NCBI RefSeq assembly: GCF_000011085.1
Contig: NC_006396.1
Span: 1,240,001-1,304,000, forward strand
From: Haloarcula marismortui ATCC 43049
Lineage (GTDB): Archaea; Halobacteriota; Halobacteria; Halobacteriales; Haloarculaceae
Length of the DNA: 64,000 nt
Direction of reading: 5' to 3'
Positions 44,245 to 54,040 of the stretch are shown piece by piece. Position 1 is the stretch's first letter; every line of letters starts with the position of its first letter. The notes under the pieces were generated by a model. That model saw only the letters and a program-made list of their open reading frames with translations. It was not told the origin of the DNA and searched no databases. Made by a program: the position numbers and the translations under genes.

Positions 44245-45870
44245 CTACGTTTCAAACGAGACCCGACGAGCGGCGAGCCCGGTGACCACGAGGAGTCCGA
44301 GCAGCGCCCCGATGACACCGACCGGCGTGTCGAACCCGCCGGCCCCCCAGTCAGCGTCAAAGACCGCGCCGAAATAGTCGGCCGCGTCGCTGCCGTGCAA
44401 CACCAGTACGACCTCTCGGTTCGCAGTCGCCGCCTGTTCGTTCCAGTTGAGGCTGCCGACGACGGCCCGTTTGTCGTCGATAACTGCGCCCTTGGCGTGT
44501 ATCTTTTCGTAGCGACCGTCGGGGGCCGCCACTTTCGCCGTCAGCGGCGCGTCGTTGCGGTCGGCCCACTCTCGAAAGCGCTGTGCTGTCTGCGTGTTCT
44601 CCTCGCGGACGTACCAGGCGTCACTCAACAGGAGACGGACCTCAACGCCGCGCGACGCAGCCCGGCGGAGCGCCCGCAAAAGCGGGCTGTTCCAGTCCCC
44701 GACCGTCGGCTGGATGACGTCAATCGAGTCGTTCGCGTCGTCTATCGTCGCGACAAGTTCACCCTGGGCGTTATCGGGGGTGACCAGGAGGTCTGTCCGC
44801 TGGACGACCACCGATTCAGCCTGGAATTCGGTCGGATACGTCCCGGTCGCTGGCTCGGCTCGCTCGAACTGTCGACCCTGACGGTACTCTCCCCACCGCT
44901 CGCTGTCTTGCCAGCCGGTATCGGACTGGAACGTCTGGTTCAACCCATCGACGACCCGCGGCTGTGCCGTGACCACCCCCCAGCCGCGGCTGCTGTTGCC
45001 GCCAGTGCCGGCGGGCTTCCAGTTCTCTGTCAGCACGACGGCCTGCCCGTCGGCGACAGCGTACTTCGCGTGGTGGTAGCGGTATCTGGCACGTGGGCCG
45101 GTCATCACTCTGACGGAGACACCTGCCTCGGCCAGTCGGTCAAGAGTGCTGGCCTCTGCGGCGGTACGGCTGCCGACCGGTTCGCCTTCGAGCAGGACAC
45201 GAACCGTCGCACCGCGGCGCTGGGCGGCGATAAGAGCGTCGGCGACCCTTGCCGAAGAGAGCGTGTACCCGGCCAAGAACACTCGCTTGTCCGCGTTCCG
45301 TATCGGTCGAATCGGAGCGGCGGAGGCATCCGGCAGCGCGAACGCGCGGACCTCGCCGCCGGCAGCCCTGATGACCGGGCGGTCTGTCGCACCCAGTGAC
45401 TGCCAACGGACGACAGACCCGTTAATGACGCCGAGTTCACCCTCGACTGAATCCGTGTATCGGACAGCGTCAACAGTCCGGTTGCCTCGCTGCAGCTGGA
45501 TTCGCTCGCCGCCGTTTGCCAGCGCAAGATGACCATCGAGGCCGACGACCGGCCAGTCGGTGAGTTTCCGTGTCCGGTTCGGTGCCATTGAGAGGACGAC
45601 GCGCCCGCGAGCGGTAGTGTTCGGAACACCTGCAGTACCGTCACCGTCAGTGACGGCGTACTGCCCGATGTCTGTCCCAGCAGGGACTGTGATGACGACG
45701 AATTCCCCCTCGTCACCGCCGGCGACGGGGTCCGGATACACTGCGTGAATCGACGGTTCTTCGGGACCGCTGGCTGCTGTTGCAGTTGGAGTCGCCTGTC
45801 CAGTGGCGGTGTATGGACCTATCGCTGCGAGGACGAGCACGCAACAGACGAGTGGGGCGAACGACCGCAT
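44245..45870 (-). CDS. exported phospholipase D-like protein with two HKD motifs
   Basis: This 541-residue protein has a signal peptide (cleavage near residue 25) and an N-terminal lamin-tail-like beta domain (about 40-155). Two PLD units follow, with HHAKYAVADG (about 266) and IHAKGAVIDD (about 457). A C-terminal membrane helix holds it to the outer face. Both catalytic motifs have His and Lys, but the motif Asp is changed in the first (VADG), so the sites are HxK-type with some divergence. It could cleave phosphodiesters in lipids or DNA outside the cell. It converges with the DHH gene, 41 bases apart. Confidence 0.85.
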   Translation of the reverse strand: MRSFAPLVCCVLVLAAIGPYTATGQATPTATAASGPEEPSIHAVYPDPVAGGDEGEFVVITVPAGTDIGQYAVTDGDGTAGVPNTTARGRVVLSMAPNRTRKLTDWPVVGLDGHLALANGGERIQLQRGNRTVDAVRYTDSVEGELGVINGSVVRWQSLGATDRPVIRAAGGEVRAFALPDASAAPIRPIRNADKRVFLAGYTLSSARVADALIAAQRRGATVRVLLEGEPVGSRTAAEASTLDRLAEAGVSVRVMTGPRARYRYHHAKYAVADGQAVVLTENWKPAGTGGNSSRGWGVVTAQPRVVDGLNQTFQSDTGWQDSERWGEYRQGRQFERAEPATGTYPTEFQAESVVVQRTDLLVTPDNAQGELVATIDDANDSIDVIQPTVGDWNSPLLRALRRAASRGVEVRLLLSDAWYVREENTQTAQRFREWADRNDAPLTAKVAAPDGRYEKIHAKGAVIDDKRAVVGSLNWNEQAATANREVVLVLHGSDAADYFGAVFDADWGAGGFDTPVGVIGALLGLLVVTGLAARRVSFET

Positions 45871-45912
45871 CGGGGCGTCTGGCCGCCCGCTCGTATAAAA
45901 AGGTATCCTGCT

Positions 45913-47187
45913 TCAGGCGCTGGCTGCCTTTTCGGCCTCGGCTTGGACGATATACGCGCGGTCGTCCGTGTAGCGGGCGGCTTCGTCGAGTGCCGTTTCG
46001 GTCCCGATCTGTCGGAGCGCCCACGCGGCGGAGGCACGCACGGAGTCGCTTTCGCCGGATTTGAGGACATCGCTCAGCGGCTCGATGGCGCGAGTGTCGC
46101 CGAGCAGCCCCAGTGCGCGCGCCGCGACTGAGCGGACTTCCTCGCTGTCGGCATCAAGTCGGTTGGCGACCGGCTGGACCGACTCGGCACTGCCGATAGC
46201 GCCCAGTGCGCGCAGCGTGACTTTCTGGAGCGCAGGGTCGCCGTCGCCGTCGATGTAGTCGTGCAGCGTCTCAGTCGCACGCTCGTCGCCGATTTTCCCC
46301 AGTACCTCGATTGGCCCTTTCTCGCGTTTCTGTGCACGCTGGTGCATCGCGTCGAAGGCCGGTTCGGCGTCGCTCCCGAGGTTGTACAGTAAGTCGACGA
46401 TGTACCCGTCGAAGAACTCCGACCCGAGTTTGTCGTAGGCGAACAGGACCTGATCGAAGTCCCCTTCCTCGGCGTGGAGCTTGGCGGCGTTCCACTCCGG
46501 CGGGAAGTCCTTCCGGTTCTCGTTGGTCAGGATATCATAGAAGCCGCGGGCGTCGAGTTGCTCCTGTACCGTGAGGTCGTCCCAGACTTCGGCTTCGTCC
46601 AGCCCTGTTTCCAACGTTTCCGCCGCTTCGAGGAGCCCTTCGATAGTTTCCGTGTCCTCGTCAGGGTCGAGGTTTGCCGCTTCAATGGCGTCGACGACTG
46701 TGGTCAGCGCATCCCCGGCAGCGACGAAATCGCCGCCCGTGTCAGCGTCGTGGTCGATGAACTCGGCGCTTTCGTCGAGGAACGTCTCGACGGCTTCCTG
46801 AGCCTCGCCCTCTCCGTCGTCGGTCCACTCGCTGTCAGTGACGGTGTCGGCGGCGTTGGAAACGATGGTGACGACGTCTTCGGCGTAGGGGCCGCGCTGT
46901 TCGTCAAGGTCGTCCCGGAGGTCCGAAAGCTGGGACTCCAGTTCCTCGCAGGGGTCCTCGGCGTCGTCATCGTCCTCGTCGGGTTCGGGCAGGTCGGCAG
47001 CCTCGAGGTCACTCTCGATGTCGTCGAGGGACGACTCGACGTCGTCGAGGTCGGCCTCCGTCTCTGCGGCCTCTAACGCGTCGCCGGCCTCTGTGAGACG
47101 CGATTCCAGTTCTTCGGCGGTCACGTCGATCTCATCTGTTGCCTCGGCGTCGTCCGACGCGTCGGCCTCGTCGTCCCCGTTGCTCAT
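45913..47187 (-). CDS. HEAT-repeat protein with an acidic coiled N-terminal region
   Basis: This 424-residue cytoplasmic protein has a very acidic, helical N-terminal half (1-250) with coiled-coil character (many Leu/Glu/Asp heptads, DDVESSLDDIESDLEAADL). Then come about five HEAT/PBS-lyase-type repeats in the C-terminal half, each with the pattern AL-GxIG followed by A-x-x-x-L. HEAT arrays usually bind proteins. One Cys only. The start is at the ATG giving MSNGDDEADA; the longer upstream frame overlaps the divergent permease promoter. The function is not known. Confidence 0.82.
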   Translation of the reverse strand: MSNGDDEADASDDAEATDEIDVTAEELESRLTEAGDALEAAETEADLDDVESSLDDIESDLEAADLPEPDEDDDDAEDPCEELESQLSDLRDDLDEQRGPYAEDVVTIVSNAADTVTDSEWTDDGEGEAQEAVETFLDESAEFIDHDADTGGDFVAAGDALTTVVDAIEAANLDPDEDTETIEGLLEAAETLETGLDEAEVWDDLTVQEQLDARGFYDILTNENRKDFPPEWNAAKLHAEEGDFDQVLFAYDKLGSEFFDGYIVDLLYNLGSDAEPAFDAMHQRAQKREKGPIEVLGKIGDERATETLHDYIDGDGDPALQKVTLRALGAIGSAESVQPVANRLDADSEEVRSVAARALGLLGDTRAIEPLSDVLKSGESDSVRASAAWALRQIGTETALDEAARYTDDRAYIVQAEAEKAASA

Positions 47188-47308
47188 GTCCAAGACTGTG
47201 TCGGAGCGGGCCAAGAGCGTTTTCCTTTCGAGGCGGGCGGGTCCCGCCGCCGCCGGGCCAACGAGCAAAGAATATGTATCGGGAGTTGCAGTGCCATGGG
47301 TAGCGAGC

Positions 47309-48931
47309 ATGACTGACGCGACACCGCCGGATGACAGACAGAACCCGACCACACCGGAGGAACCGGAAACCGCCGGCTTCGTCGAGTATGGCATCGACGA
47401 CAAACCACCACGAAAGCAAGCGATACTGCTCGGCGTCCAGCACTACCTGACGATGATCGGCGCATCCGTCGCGATTCCGCTCGGACTCGCGGGTGCGATG
47501 GGGATGTTCGAGGCTGCGCCGGATCAGGTCGGCCGTCTCATCGGGACGTTCTTCGTCGTCTCAGGTATCGCGACGCTCGCCCAGACAACGCTCGGAAACA
47601 GATATCCGATCGTTCAGGGCGGGACGTTCTCCATGCTCGCGCCCGGGCTGGCCATCATCGGCGTGCTGGCCCAGCAGGGCGCGGACTGGCAGACCATGCT
47701 CGTCGAACTACAGGGGGCTGTCATCGTCGCCGGCATCGTCGAAGTGGTGATCGGCTACAGCGGCCTCATGGGAAAGCTGAAGCGATATGTCGGCCCGATC
47801 GTCATCGCGCCGGTCATTGCGCTTATTGGACTAGCGCTGTTTAATGTTCCACAGATTGCGAACCCGAACTTCGGTAGCCCCGGGACCGGGCAGAACTGGT
47901 GGCTGCTCGGGCTGACGATGCTCTCGATTATCGCGTGTTCGCAGTACCTCGACCGACGCCACCGCGCGTTCAAGCTCTTTCCCGTACTTTTGGGTATTCT
48001 GTTTGCGTGGACCGTCGCGGCTCTCCTCTCAGTCACTGGCGTCTTCGCCGCGGGCTCGGTCAGCTACGTCTCGCTCGGTTCTGTCACGAGCGCCCCGCTG
48101 GTCCAGCCGATCTACCCGTTCCAATGGGGGCTCCCGCAGTTCACGCCGGGCTTCATCGTCGGGATGTTCGCCGGGATGCTCGCCTCTGTTGTCGAGAGTT
48201 TCGGCGACTACCACTCCGTTGCCCGCATTGCTGGCCGCGGCGCGCCGAACAGCAGCCGAATCAACGATGGTATCGGCATGGAGGGGGTCGGCAACGTGTT
48301 TGCCGGCATTATGGGCACCGGCAATGGCTGTACGTCGTACACTGAGAACGTTGGAGCAATCGCTATCACCGGCGTCGCGTCCCGCTACGTCGTGCAGATC
48401 GGCGCTGCAGTGATGATTCTGGTCGGGTACTTCGGCCCGGCGGGCCAGTTGTTCGCGACCATCCCGTCGCCGATTATCGGTGGGCTCTACATCGTCATGT
48501 TCGGACAGATCGCCGCCGTCGGGCTCTCACAGCTGAAGTACGTCGACCTCGATGCCAACCGAAACGTCTTCATCGTCGGTTTCGCACTTTTTGCCGGCCT
48601 CGCGGTGCCCGAGTACATGAGCCAGGTCGGACAGGGAATGGATGTCGGCGGCGCGACAGCCCTCCAGCAGGGTCTAGCGGCTGTCCCGGTGCTGGGGAGC
48701 GTCCTCGGGACCGATGTGGTCGCGACCACGTTGTTCGTCATGGGCGGGACCGGGATGGTTGTCGGTGGCATCGTCGCATTTGTCCTCGACAACACCGTGC
48801 CGGGGACCCGCGAGGAGCGCGGGCTCGCGGCCTGGGCCGCGCTCACCGAAGACGACAGTGAATACGTCTCAGCGCTAGACCGGATTCGTGGCCGCGGCGG
48901 CGACCGCCCGTCTGCGGTGAGCGACGACTAA
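47309..48931 (+). CDS. NCS2-family xanthine/uracil permease
   Basis: This 540-residue member of the nucleobase-cation symporter 2 family takes up uracil or xanthine with protons. About 14 membrane helices are visible. The substrate-binding features are the QHYLTM motif in the first helix (about 50) and TSYTENVGAIAITGVASRY in helix 10. The Glu of the transport site is in SVVESFGDYHSVARI. The N- and C-terminal tails are acidic. The start is the ATG at 47309; the frame upstream is antisense to the HEAT-repeat gene and not used. It is followed 3 bases later by a small membrane protein on the same strand. Confidence 0.93.
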   Translation: MTDATPPDDRQNPTTPEEPETAGFVEYGIDDKPPRKQAILLGVQHYLTMIGASVAIPLGLAGAMGMFEAAPDQVGRLIGTFFVVSGIATLAQTTLGNRYPIVQGGTFSMLAPGLAIIGVLAQQGADWQTMLVELQGAVIVAGIVEVVIGYSGLMGKLKRYVGPIVIAPVIALIGLALFNVPQIANPNFGSPGTGQNWWLLGLTMLSIIACSQYLDRRHRAFKLFPVLLGILFAWTVAALLSVTGVFAAGSVSYVSLGSVTSAPLVQPIYPFQWGLPQFTPGFIVGMFAGMLASVVESFGDYHSVARIAGRGAPNSSRINDGIGMEGVGNVFAGIMGTGNGCTSYTENVGAIAITGVASRYVVQIGAAVMILVGYFGPAGQLFATIPSPIIGGLYIVMFGQIAAVGLSQLKYVDLDANRNVFIVGFALFAGLAVPEYMSQVGQGMDVGGATALQQGLAAVPVLGSVLGTDVVATTLFVMGGTGMVVGGIVAFVLDNTVPGTREERGLAAWAALTEDDSEYVSALDRIRGRGGDRPSAVSDD

Positions 48932-48933
48932 CC

Positions 48934-49356
48934 GTGGGAGACGACAGCGACGGCACGGCCGCAGACACCGTACCGCCCATCGACACCGAACGGTACACCG
49001 GCACGCTCCGAACCGGCGGGACTGTGGTTCTCGGTGCTGACCGCCTCGTCGTCGACCGCGGTGACGAGCCGGTGGTCGTCGATCTCGACGACGTGGTCGA
49101 GGTGAGTCTGCAGGACATCGACTGGTTCCTCGCGGTGATGAGCGTCGCGCTGATCGGGTTCGGGTTACTGTCGCTTGACCGGTCCGTCCTCCTCGGCGGG
49201 GCCTTCGCTGTCGCTGGTGCTGTCAGTCTCGCGCTCACCTACCGCAAGCGGTACACACTCAGGGTACAGGTCACCGGGCGTACCGACCCGCTCAGGTGCT
49301 TCCCCGCGGACCCACAGGCGCTGCTTGCCGAGCTGGAGCAGGCGCTAGCCGACTGA
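48934..49356 (+). CDS. small membrane protein with a PH-like soluble domain
   Basis: This 140-residue protein starts with GTG, only three bases after the permease stop. The N-terminal ~65 residues form beta strands (TLRTGGTVVLGADRLVVD). Two membrane helices (about 68-105) follow, then a short C-terminal segment with LRVQVTGR. The split beta domain around a membrane hairpin resembles a bacterial PH-like membrane domain, a low-confidence comparison. The tight spacing implies cotranslation with the permease. Confidence 0.72.
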   Translation: MGDDSDGTAADTVPPIDTERYTGTLRTGGTVVLGADRLVVDRGDEPVVVDLDDVVEVSLQDIDWFLAVMSVALIGFGLLSLDRSVLLGGAFAVAGAVSLALTYRKRYTLRVQVTGRTDPLRCFPADPQALLAELEQALAD

Positions 49357-49402
49357 CCGGAAATCGCCTACACTTACGCCCGTCCCCGTTCCAGTCGGTC
49401 GT

Positions 49403-50053
49403 ATGCCCGCAGACAACGTGCAGTCGCTTATCGACCAGTTGCACGAAGAGGCCGAGATGGACCGACCGAACGACCTGACGCCCGATGTCGGCATCATCAT
49501 GGGCTCCGACTCAGACCTGCCGACGATGGCCGGCGGACAGGGCAAGCGACCGGGAGCCTACGCGGCGCTCGCCGACGAACTCGGCTTCGAGGAACAGACG
49601 GACTACACTGACGCGCCCGAGAGCCGCTTCACCTTCGAAACGTTCGTTTGCTCGGCCCATCGGACGCCGGACCTGATGTACGCGTACGCAGAGACGGCCG
49701 CCGACCGCGGTATCGACGTGATAATCGCTGGCGCTGGCGGTAAATCCGCTGACCTGCCGAACATGACCGCCAGCATCGCCTACCCGCTGCCAGTCATCGG
49801 TGTCCCAGTGCAGGAGAAATCCGTCGACTCGGTTATCGGGATGCCACAGGGCGCGCCGATGACGGCGGTCGACGCCGGCAAGTCGTTCAACGCCGCCCTC
49901 TCAGCGGCACAAATCCTTGCACGGCAGCACGACGAACTCCGTGACCGGCTCGTCTCGTACCACGAGGGACTCCAGGCCGACGTTGGCGAGGCGTCGCGTG
50001 ACCTCCACGAACTCGGGACGCCCGGATTCAAACGCGAGTATTGGGACGAGTGA
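49403..50053 (+). CDS. purE: N5-carboxyaminoimidazole ribonucleotide mutase PurE
   Basis: This 216-residue enzyme converts N5-CAIR, made by PurK, to CAIR in purine synthesis. The motifs are GIIMGSDSDLPTM near 30, then CSAHRTPD near 83, and the active-site loop GAGGKSADLPNMTAS near 113. It is longer than bacterial PurE by an N-terminal extension of about 25 residues and an insertion of about 20 between the first two motifs, plus a C-terminal tail. Its partner PurK lies 14 kb away on the opposite strand. Confidence 0.93.
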   Translation: MPADNVQSLIDQLHEEAEMDRPNDLTPDVGIIMGSDSDLPTMAGGQGKRPGAYAALADELGFEEQTDYTDAPESRFTFETFVCSAHRTPDLMYAYAETAADRGIDVIIAGAGGKSADLPNMTASIAYPLPVIGVPVQEKSVDSVIGMPQGAPMTAVDAGKSFNAALSAAQILARQHDELRDRLVSYHEGLQADVGEASRDLHELGTPGFKREYWDE

Positions 50054-50163
50054 TACCCGAGGGGCGTCATACCCTAGGGGGTGTGGCCGATGCAGGTCAC
50101 TTTCCATCCGAGAGCGTGTCGGTTCTTAAAGACCCGCAAGGCCGAAAAACCGAACAATGAACC

Positions 50164-50171
50164 CTTATATG
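50164..50171 (+). promoter_or_regulatory. TATA box of the complex I operon
   Basis: CTTATATG predicts transcription from about 50194, leaving a leader of about 16 bases before the nuoA ATG at 50210. Confidence 0.55.
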
Positions 50172-50209
50172 CGAGTACTTCTAACCGAGAGACGATAGGA
50201 GATACCGGA

Positions 50210-50623
50210 ATGAGTAATCCATGGATCGCCATCGGCGCGCTCGCGGTCGTGGCGCTAGCCATCCCACTGACGATGATGGCAGTTTCGAGCCTCTTGCGGC
50301 CCAGCGTGCCGGAACAAGGCAAACGCACCACCTACGAGTCCGGTGAAGTGCCGACTGGCAGCAGTCGACAGATCAAGTTTAATATCCAGTACTACATGGT
50401 CGCGCTGCTGTTCGTCGTCTTCGACATCGAGACCGTCTTCATCTTCCCGTGGACGGTCATCTACAGCGACGCCGCCGCTGAGCTCGGGATGACCACGGCA
50501 CTGCTACCGATGGTCGTATTCATCACGATTCTCGCCATCGGACTCGGTTGGGCCTGGCGTAACGGCGCAGTTCAGTGGGTGCGCAGTCCGCGCGCCACGA
50601 AGGGGGCAGACACATATGAGTAG
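50210..50623 (+). CDS. nuoA: NADH-quinone oxidoreductase subunit A-like
   Basis: This 137-residue membrane subunit has three helices. The loop with the family motif KFNIQYYMVALLFVVFDIETVF, close to the quinone site and the proton entry, is conserved. It is the first gene of an eleven-gene operon for the archaeal complex I (Fpo-like), which lacks the NADH-binding module NuoEFG; the electron donor is therefore unknown here. The ATG is at 50210 and the end overlaps nuoB by eight bases. The frame upstream is open but not used. Confidence 0.93.
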   Translation: MSNPWIAIGALAVVALAIPLTMMAVSSLLRPSVPEQGKRTTYESGEVPTGSSRQIKFNIQYYMVALLFVVFDIETVFIFPWTVIYSDAAAELGMTTALLPMVVFITILAIGLGWAWRNGAVQWVRSPRATKGADTYE

Positions 50624-51308
50624 TGACCAAACACCACCGGCCGTCGAAGACGTATCGACACAGGAGGCCCGCATGGGTGACGGGGCTGACGACCGCTTTA
50701 ATTCGACGCTACGCGAGGCGTTCGGGTCGACGCCGTTCATCCTGACCAAGTTCGACAAGTTCATGAACTGGGTCCGGGGCTCCTCGATGTTCATGCTGCA
50801 GTTCGGGATTGCCTGCTGTAGCATCGAGATGATCCACACCTACGCGATCAAACACGACCTCGACCGCTTCGGTTCAGGGGTGCCACGCGCCTCCCCGCGC
50901 CAGGCGGACGTTATCATCGTCCCGGGGACCATCGTCTCGAAGTTCGCGCCGCGGATGAAACGCGTCTACGACCAGATGCCCGAGCCGAAGTTCGTCGTTT
51001 CGATGGGGTCCTGTACCATCTCCGGCGGCCCGTTCCAGGAAGGGTACAACGTCATCAAGGGCGCGGAGGAGGTTATCCCAGTCGACATCCACGTCCCGGG
51101 CTGTCCGCCCCGCCCCGAGGCACTCATCTACGGCGTCGCCAAGCTCCAAGAGCGCATCGCCGAGGGCGAGTCCTCGCCGGTGACGGTCAAACCCTACGAA
51201 CTGGAGCAGTTCGGCGACCTCGAACAGGACGAGCTCGTGGACAAACTCGCCAGCGAAATCGACGAGGAAGACCTCGTTATGCGGTACAACTGGAACGACT
51301 CTCCCTAA
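50616..51308 (+). CDS. nuoB: NADH-quinone oxidoreductase subunit B-like
   Basis: This 230-residue peripheral-arm subunit carries the terminal iron-sulfur cluster N2 that reduces the quinone. The ligand cysteines are visible: C67-C68 in GIACCSIEM, one in MGSCTISGG (about 132) and one in HVPGCPPRPE (about 162). The N-terminal 40 residues are an acidic extension and the C-terminal 30 residues are charged. It overlaps nuoA and is followed by nuoCD. Confidence 0.96.
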   Translation: MSSDQTPPAVEDVSTQEARMGDGADDRFNSTLREAFGSTPFILTKFDKFMNWVRGSSMFMLQFGIACCSIEMIHTYAIKHDLDRFGSGVPRASPRQADVIIVPGTIVSKFAPRMKRVYDQMPEPKFVVSMGSCTISGGPFQEGYNVIKGAEEVIPVDIHVPGCPPRPEALIYGVAKLQERIAEGESSPVTVKPYELEQFGDLEQDELVDKLASEIDEEDLVMRYNWNDSP

Positions 51309-51314
51309 CTTGCC

Positions 51315-52997
51315 ATGAGTTTAGAAAAACCATCACGCGATACGGCGCTCGATGTCGGCGTTACGGAGGACGGCCTTGATTACGACGCGCTCGCGGACCT
51401 GCTCGGTGGCCACGTCCTCGACCGTGAGGAACACGTCAACGCTGAAGGATTCGTCATCCGTCCCGATGAGGTTCAGGAAGTCCTCTCGACGCTGAAAGAG
51501 GAAGCTGGGTTCGACCACTGCGCCTGTGTCACGGCACAGGAGTACGACGACCGGTACGAATCCATCTACCACCTGCGGAAGTACAACGACCCGACACAGG
51601 AGCTGTCGATTGTCGTCCCCTCGCCGAAAGACGACCCGCACAACGAGTCGGCCGCTCGCGTTTACGACACCGCAGACTGGCACGAGCGGGAGGCCTACGA
51701 CTTGGTCGGTATCGACTACGACGACCACCCGGACCTCCGGCGCATCCTGCTGCCCGAGACCTGGCAGGGCCACCCCCTGAGCCAGGACTACAATCAGGAC
51801 CAGCCACAGATCGTCTCACTGCGCGAGCACGCGAACCCACTCAAAGACGACAAACGCAGCGAGGACGACCCGGACACGATGTTCGTCAATATCGGTCCGC
51901 ACCACCCGGCGACCCACGGCGTGCTCCACGTCGAGACGGTGCTTGACGGCGAGCAGATCGCCGACCTCGAACCCGATATCGGCTACCTGCACCGCTGTGA
52001 GGAGCAGATGTGCCAGCAGGGCACCTACCGCCACCAGATCATGCCGTACCCGGACCGGTGGGACTACATTTCTGCTGGGATCCTCAACGAATGGGCGTAC
52101 GCGCGCGCAGCCGAGGACCTCGCGGACATCGACGTTCCCGAGTACGCGCAGGTCATCCGGACGATGTCGGCGGAGATGTGCCGGATCGCCTCGCACGAAC
52201 TCGCGCTGGCGACGTTTGCGCTGGACGTGTTCGGCGACTTCACCGCTGTCTTCCAGTACGGCATCCGCGACCGCGAAATCGTCCAGAACCTGCTGGAAGA
52301 CCTGACCGGCCAGCGGCTGATGTTCAATTACCTCCGGCTGGGTGGCGTTGCCTGGGACCTGCCCGAGCCCCGCGAGGAGTACTTCGAGAAGATCCGTGAC
52401 TTCCTCGATGACCTCCCGCACAAGCTCGAAGAGATCCACGACCTCGTCACCGGTAACGAGATCTTCCAGATGCGGTGTGTCGACACCGGCGTCCTCTCCC
52501 CGGATCAGGTCAAGCAGTACGGCGCGACCGGTCCCGTGGCACGCGGCTCGGGCGTCGACTACGATATCCGGCGGGACGACCCATACGGCTACTACGACGA
52601 ACTCGACTGGAACGTCGTCACCGAGCAGGGCGGCGACAACTTCAGTCGCGTTCTCGTCCGCCTTCGTGAGGTCGAGGAGTCCGCCCGCATCATCGAGCAG
52701 TGTGTCGACCTGCTGGAGCAGTGGCCGGAAGACGACCGCGAGATTCAGGCCAACGTCCCGCGGACGCTCCGCCCGGACCCTGACAAGGAGATCTACCGCT
52801 CCGTCGAGGGCGCGAAGGGCGAACTCGGCATCTACATCCGCTCGGATGGGACGGACAAGCCGGCCCGGTTCAAGATCCGCAGCCCGTGCTTCTCGAACCT
52901 GCAGACGCTGCCGGAGATGTCTCAGGGCGAGTACATCCCTGACATGATCGCCTCGCTCGGGAGCCTCGACATTGTCCTCGGGGAGGTGGACCGGTAA
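51315..52997 (+). CDS. nuoCD: fused NADH-quinone oxidoreductase subunits C and D
   Basis: This 560-residue protein joins the NuoC domain (about 1-165, with the family motif YDLVGIDYDDHPDLRRILLPETWQGHPL) to the NuoD domain (about 185-560, with FVNIGPHHPATHGVL). NuoD forms the quinone-binding pocket with NuoB. Conserved His and Asp near the pocket are in PHHPATHG, and the final segment is GEVDR. Fused C-D subunits occur in several bacteria and archaea. The stop codon overlaps the ATG of nuoH by one base. Confidence 0.96.
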   Translation: MSLEKPSRDTALDVGVTEDGLDYDALADLLGGHVLDREEHVNAEGFVIRPDEVQEVLSTLKEEAGFDHCACVTAQEYDDRYESIYHLRKYNDPTQELSIVVPSPKDDPHNESAARVYDTADWHEREAYDLVGIDYDDHPDLRRILLPETWQGHPLSQDYNQDQPQIVSLREHANPLKDDKRSEDDPDTMFVNIGPHHPATHGVLHVETVLDGEQIADLEPDIGYLHRCEEQMCQQGTYRHQIMPYPDRWDYISAGILNEWAYARAAEDLADIDVPEYAQVIRTMSAEMCRIASHELALATFALDVFGDFTAVFQYGIRDREIVQNLLEDLTGQRLMFNYLRLGGVAWDLPEPREEYFEKIRDFLDDLPHKLEEIHDLVTGNEIFQMRCVDTGVLSPDQVKQYGATGPVARGSGVDYDIRRDDPYGYYDELDWNVVTEQGGDNFSRVLVRLREVEESARIIEQCVDLLEQWPEDDREIQANVPRTLRPDPDKEIYRSVEGAKGELGIYIRSDGTDKPARFKIRSPCFSNLQTLPEMSQGEYIPDMIASLGSLDIVLGEVDR

Positions 52998-54040
52998 TGC
53001 AGTCGGCGCCGTTACCGGAAACGCTCGCGAACCTGCTTGGGCTTGATCCCAACAGCACGGCCGTGATGATCCTGTTGAGTCTCGTTGGGGCTGGTCTCAT
53101 CGGGACGCTCATGATGACGAACACGGCGCTTGCCGGTCCATGGGCAAAGCGAAAGATTACGGCCGCGTTCACCGACCGTATCGCCGTCGACCGTATCGGC
53201 CCGTACGGGCTGTTCATTATCGTGGCTGACGCCGTTCGCCTGCTATCGAAGGAACTCATTGTTCCCGAAGGCGTCGACCGACCGGCGTGGGACCTCGCGC
53301 CGCTGATTATCGCCAGTACCGCGCTGCTTGGCTTCGCTGTGATTCCGATGGGGAACGGCATCCATCTCGCCGACCCCGAAGTCGGACTGGCGTACGTGTT
53401 CGCCGTGGCCTCAACCACGTCGATTGGCCTCGTGATGGCCGGCTATGCATCGAACAACAAGTACTCATTCCTTGGCGGACTGCGCGCCGTCGCGCAGAAC
53501 CTCGCCTACGAGATCCCGCTCATCCTGACCGGCGCGTCGGTGGTTATCTTCGCCGGCTCGCTCCAGATGAGCGAGATCGTCGCCGCACAGCAGCAGTCGC
53601 TGATCGGCCCGCTGCCGTCGTGGTATGCGTTCGTGAACCCCTTCGCGTTCGTGCTGTTCATGATCGCAAACCTCGCGGAGGTCGGCCGGAATCCGTTCGA
53701 CATCCCGGAGGCACCAACCGAGATTGTCGCTGGCTACCAGACCGAGTACTCCTCGGTGTACTTCGTCCTGATTTACCTCGGGGAGTTCATCCACATCTTC
53801 CTCGGTGGGGCGATCATCGCCACGATTTTCCTCGGTGGACCGGCCGGTCCGGTCCTACCGGGCATCGTCTGGTTCCTCATCAAGATCTGGGGCGTCTTCC
53901 TGTTCACGCAGTGGGCCCGCTCGGCGGTCCCGCGTGTCCGGATCGACCAGCTCATCGAAATCGGCTGGAAGGGAATGCTGGTGCTCTCGCTGGCGAACCT
54001 GCTGCTGACCGCGGTTATCGTCGGGGTGACCGTCCAATGA
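52997..54040 (+). CDS. nuoH: NADH-quinone oxidoreductase subunit H-like
   Basis: This 347-residue membrane subunit has eight or nine helices. It links the quinone cavity to the proton channels; the family's acidic loop is present in NPFDIPEAPTEIVAGYQTEYS. The first helix and the ERKI/AKRK-like segment (KRKITAAF) after it are also seen. It ends in an ATGA overlap with a 16-codon ORF that in turn overlaps nuoI. Confidence 0.96.
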   Translation: MQSAPLPETLANLLGLDPNSTAVMILLSLVGAGLIGTLMMTNTALAGPWAKRKITAAFTDRIAVDRIGPYGLFIIVADAVRLLSKELIVPEGVDRPAWDLAPLIIASTALLGFAVIPMGNGIHLADPEVGLAYVFAVASTTSIGLVMAGYASNNKYSFLGGLRAVAQNLAYEIPLILTGASVVIFAGSLQMSEIVAAQQQSLIGPLPSWYAFVNPFAFVLFMIANLAEVGRNPFDIPEAPTEIVAGYQTEYSSVYFVLIYLGEFIHIFLGGAIIATIFLGGPAGPVLPGIVWFLIKIWGVFLFTQWARSAVPRVRIDQLIEIGWKGMLVLSLANLLLTAVIVGVTVQ

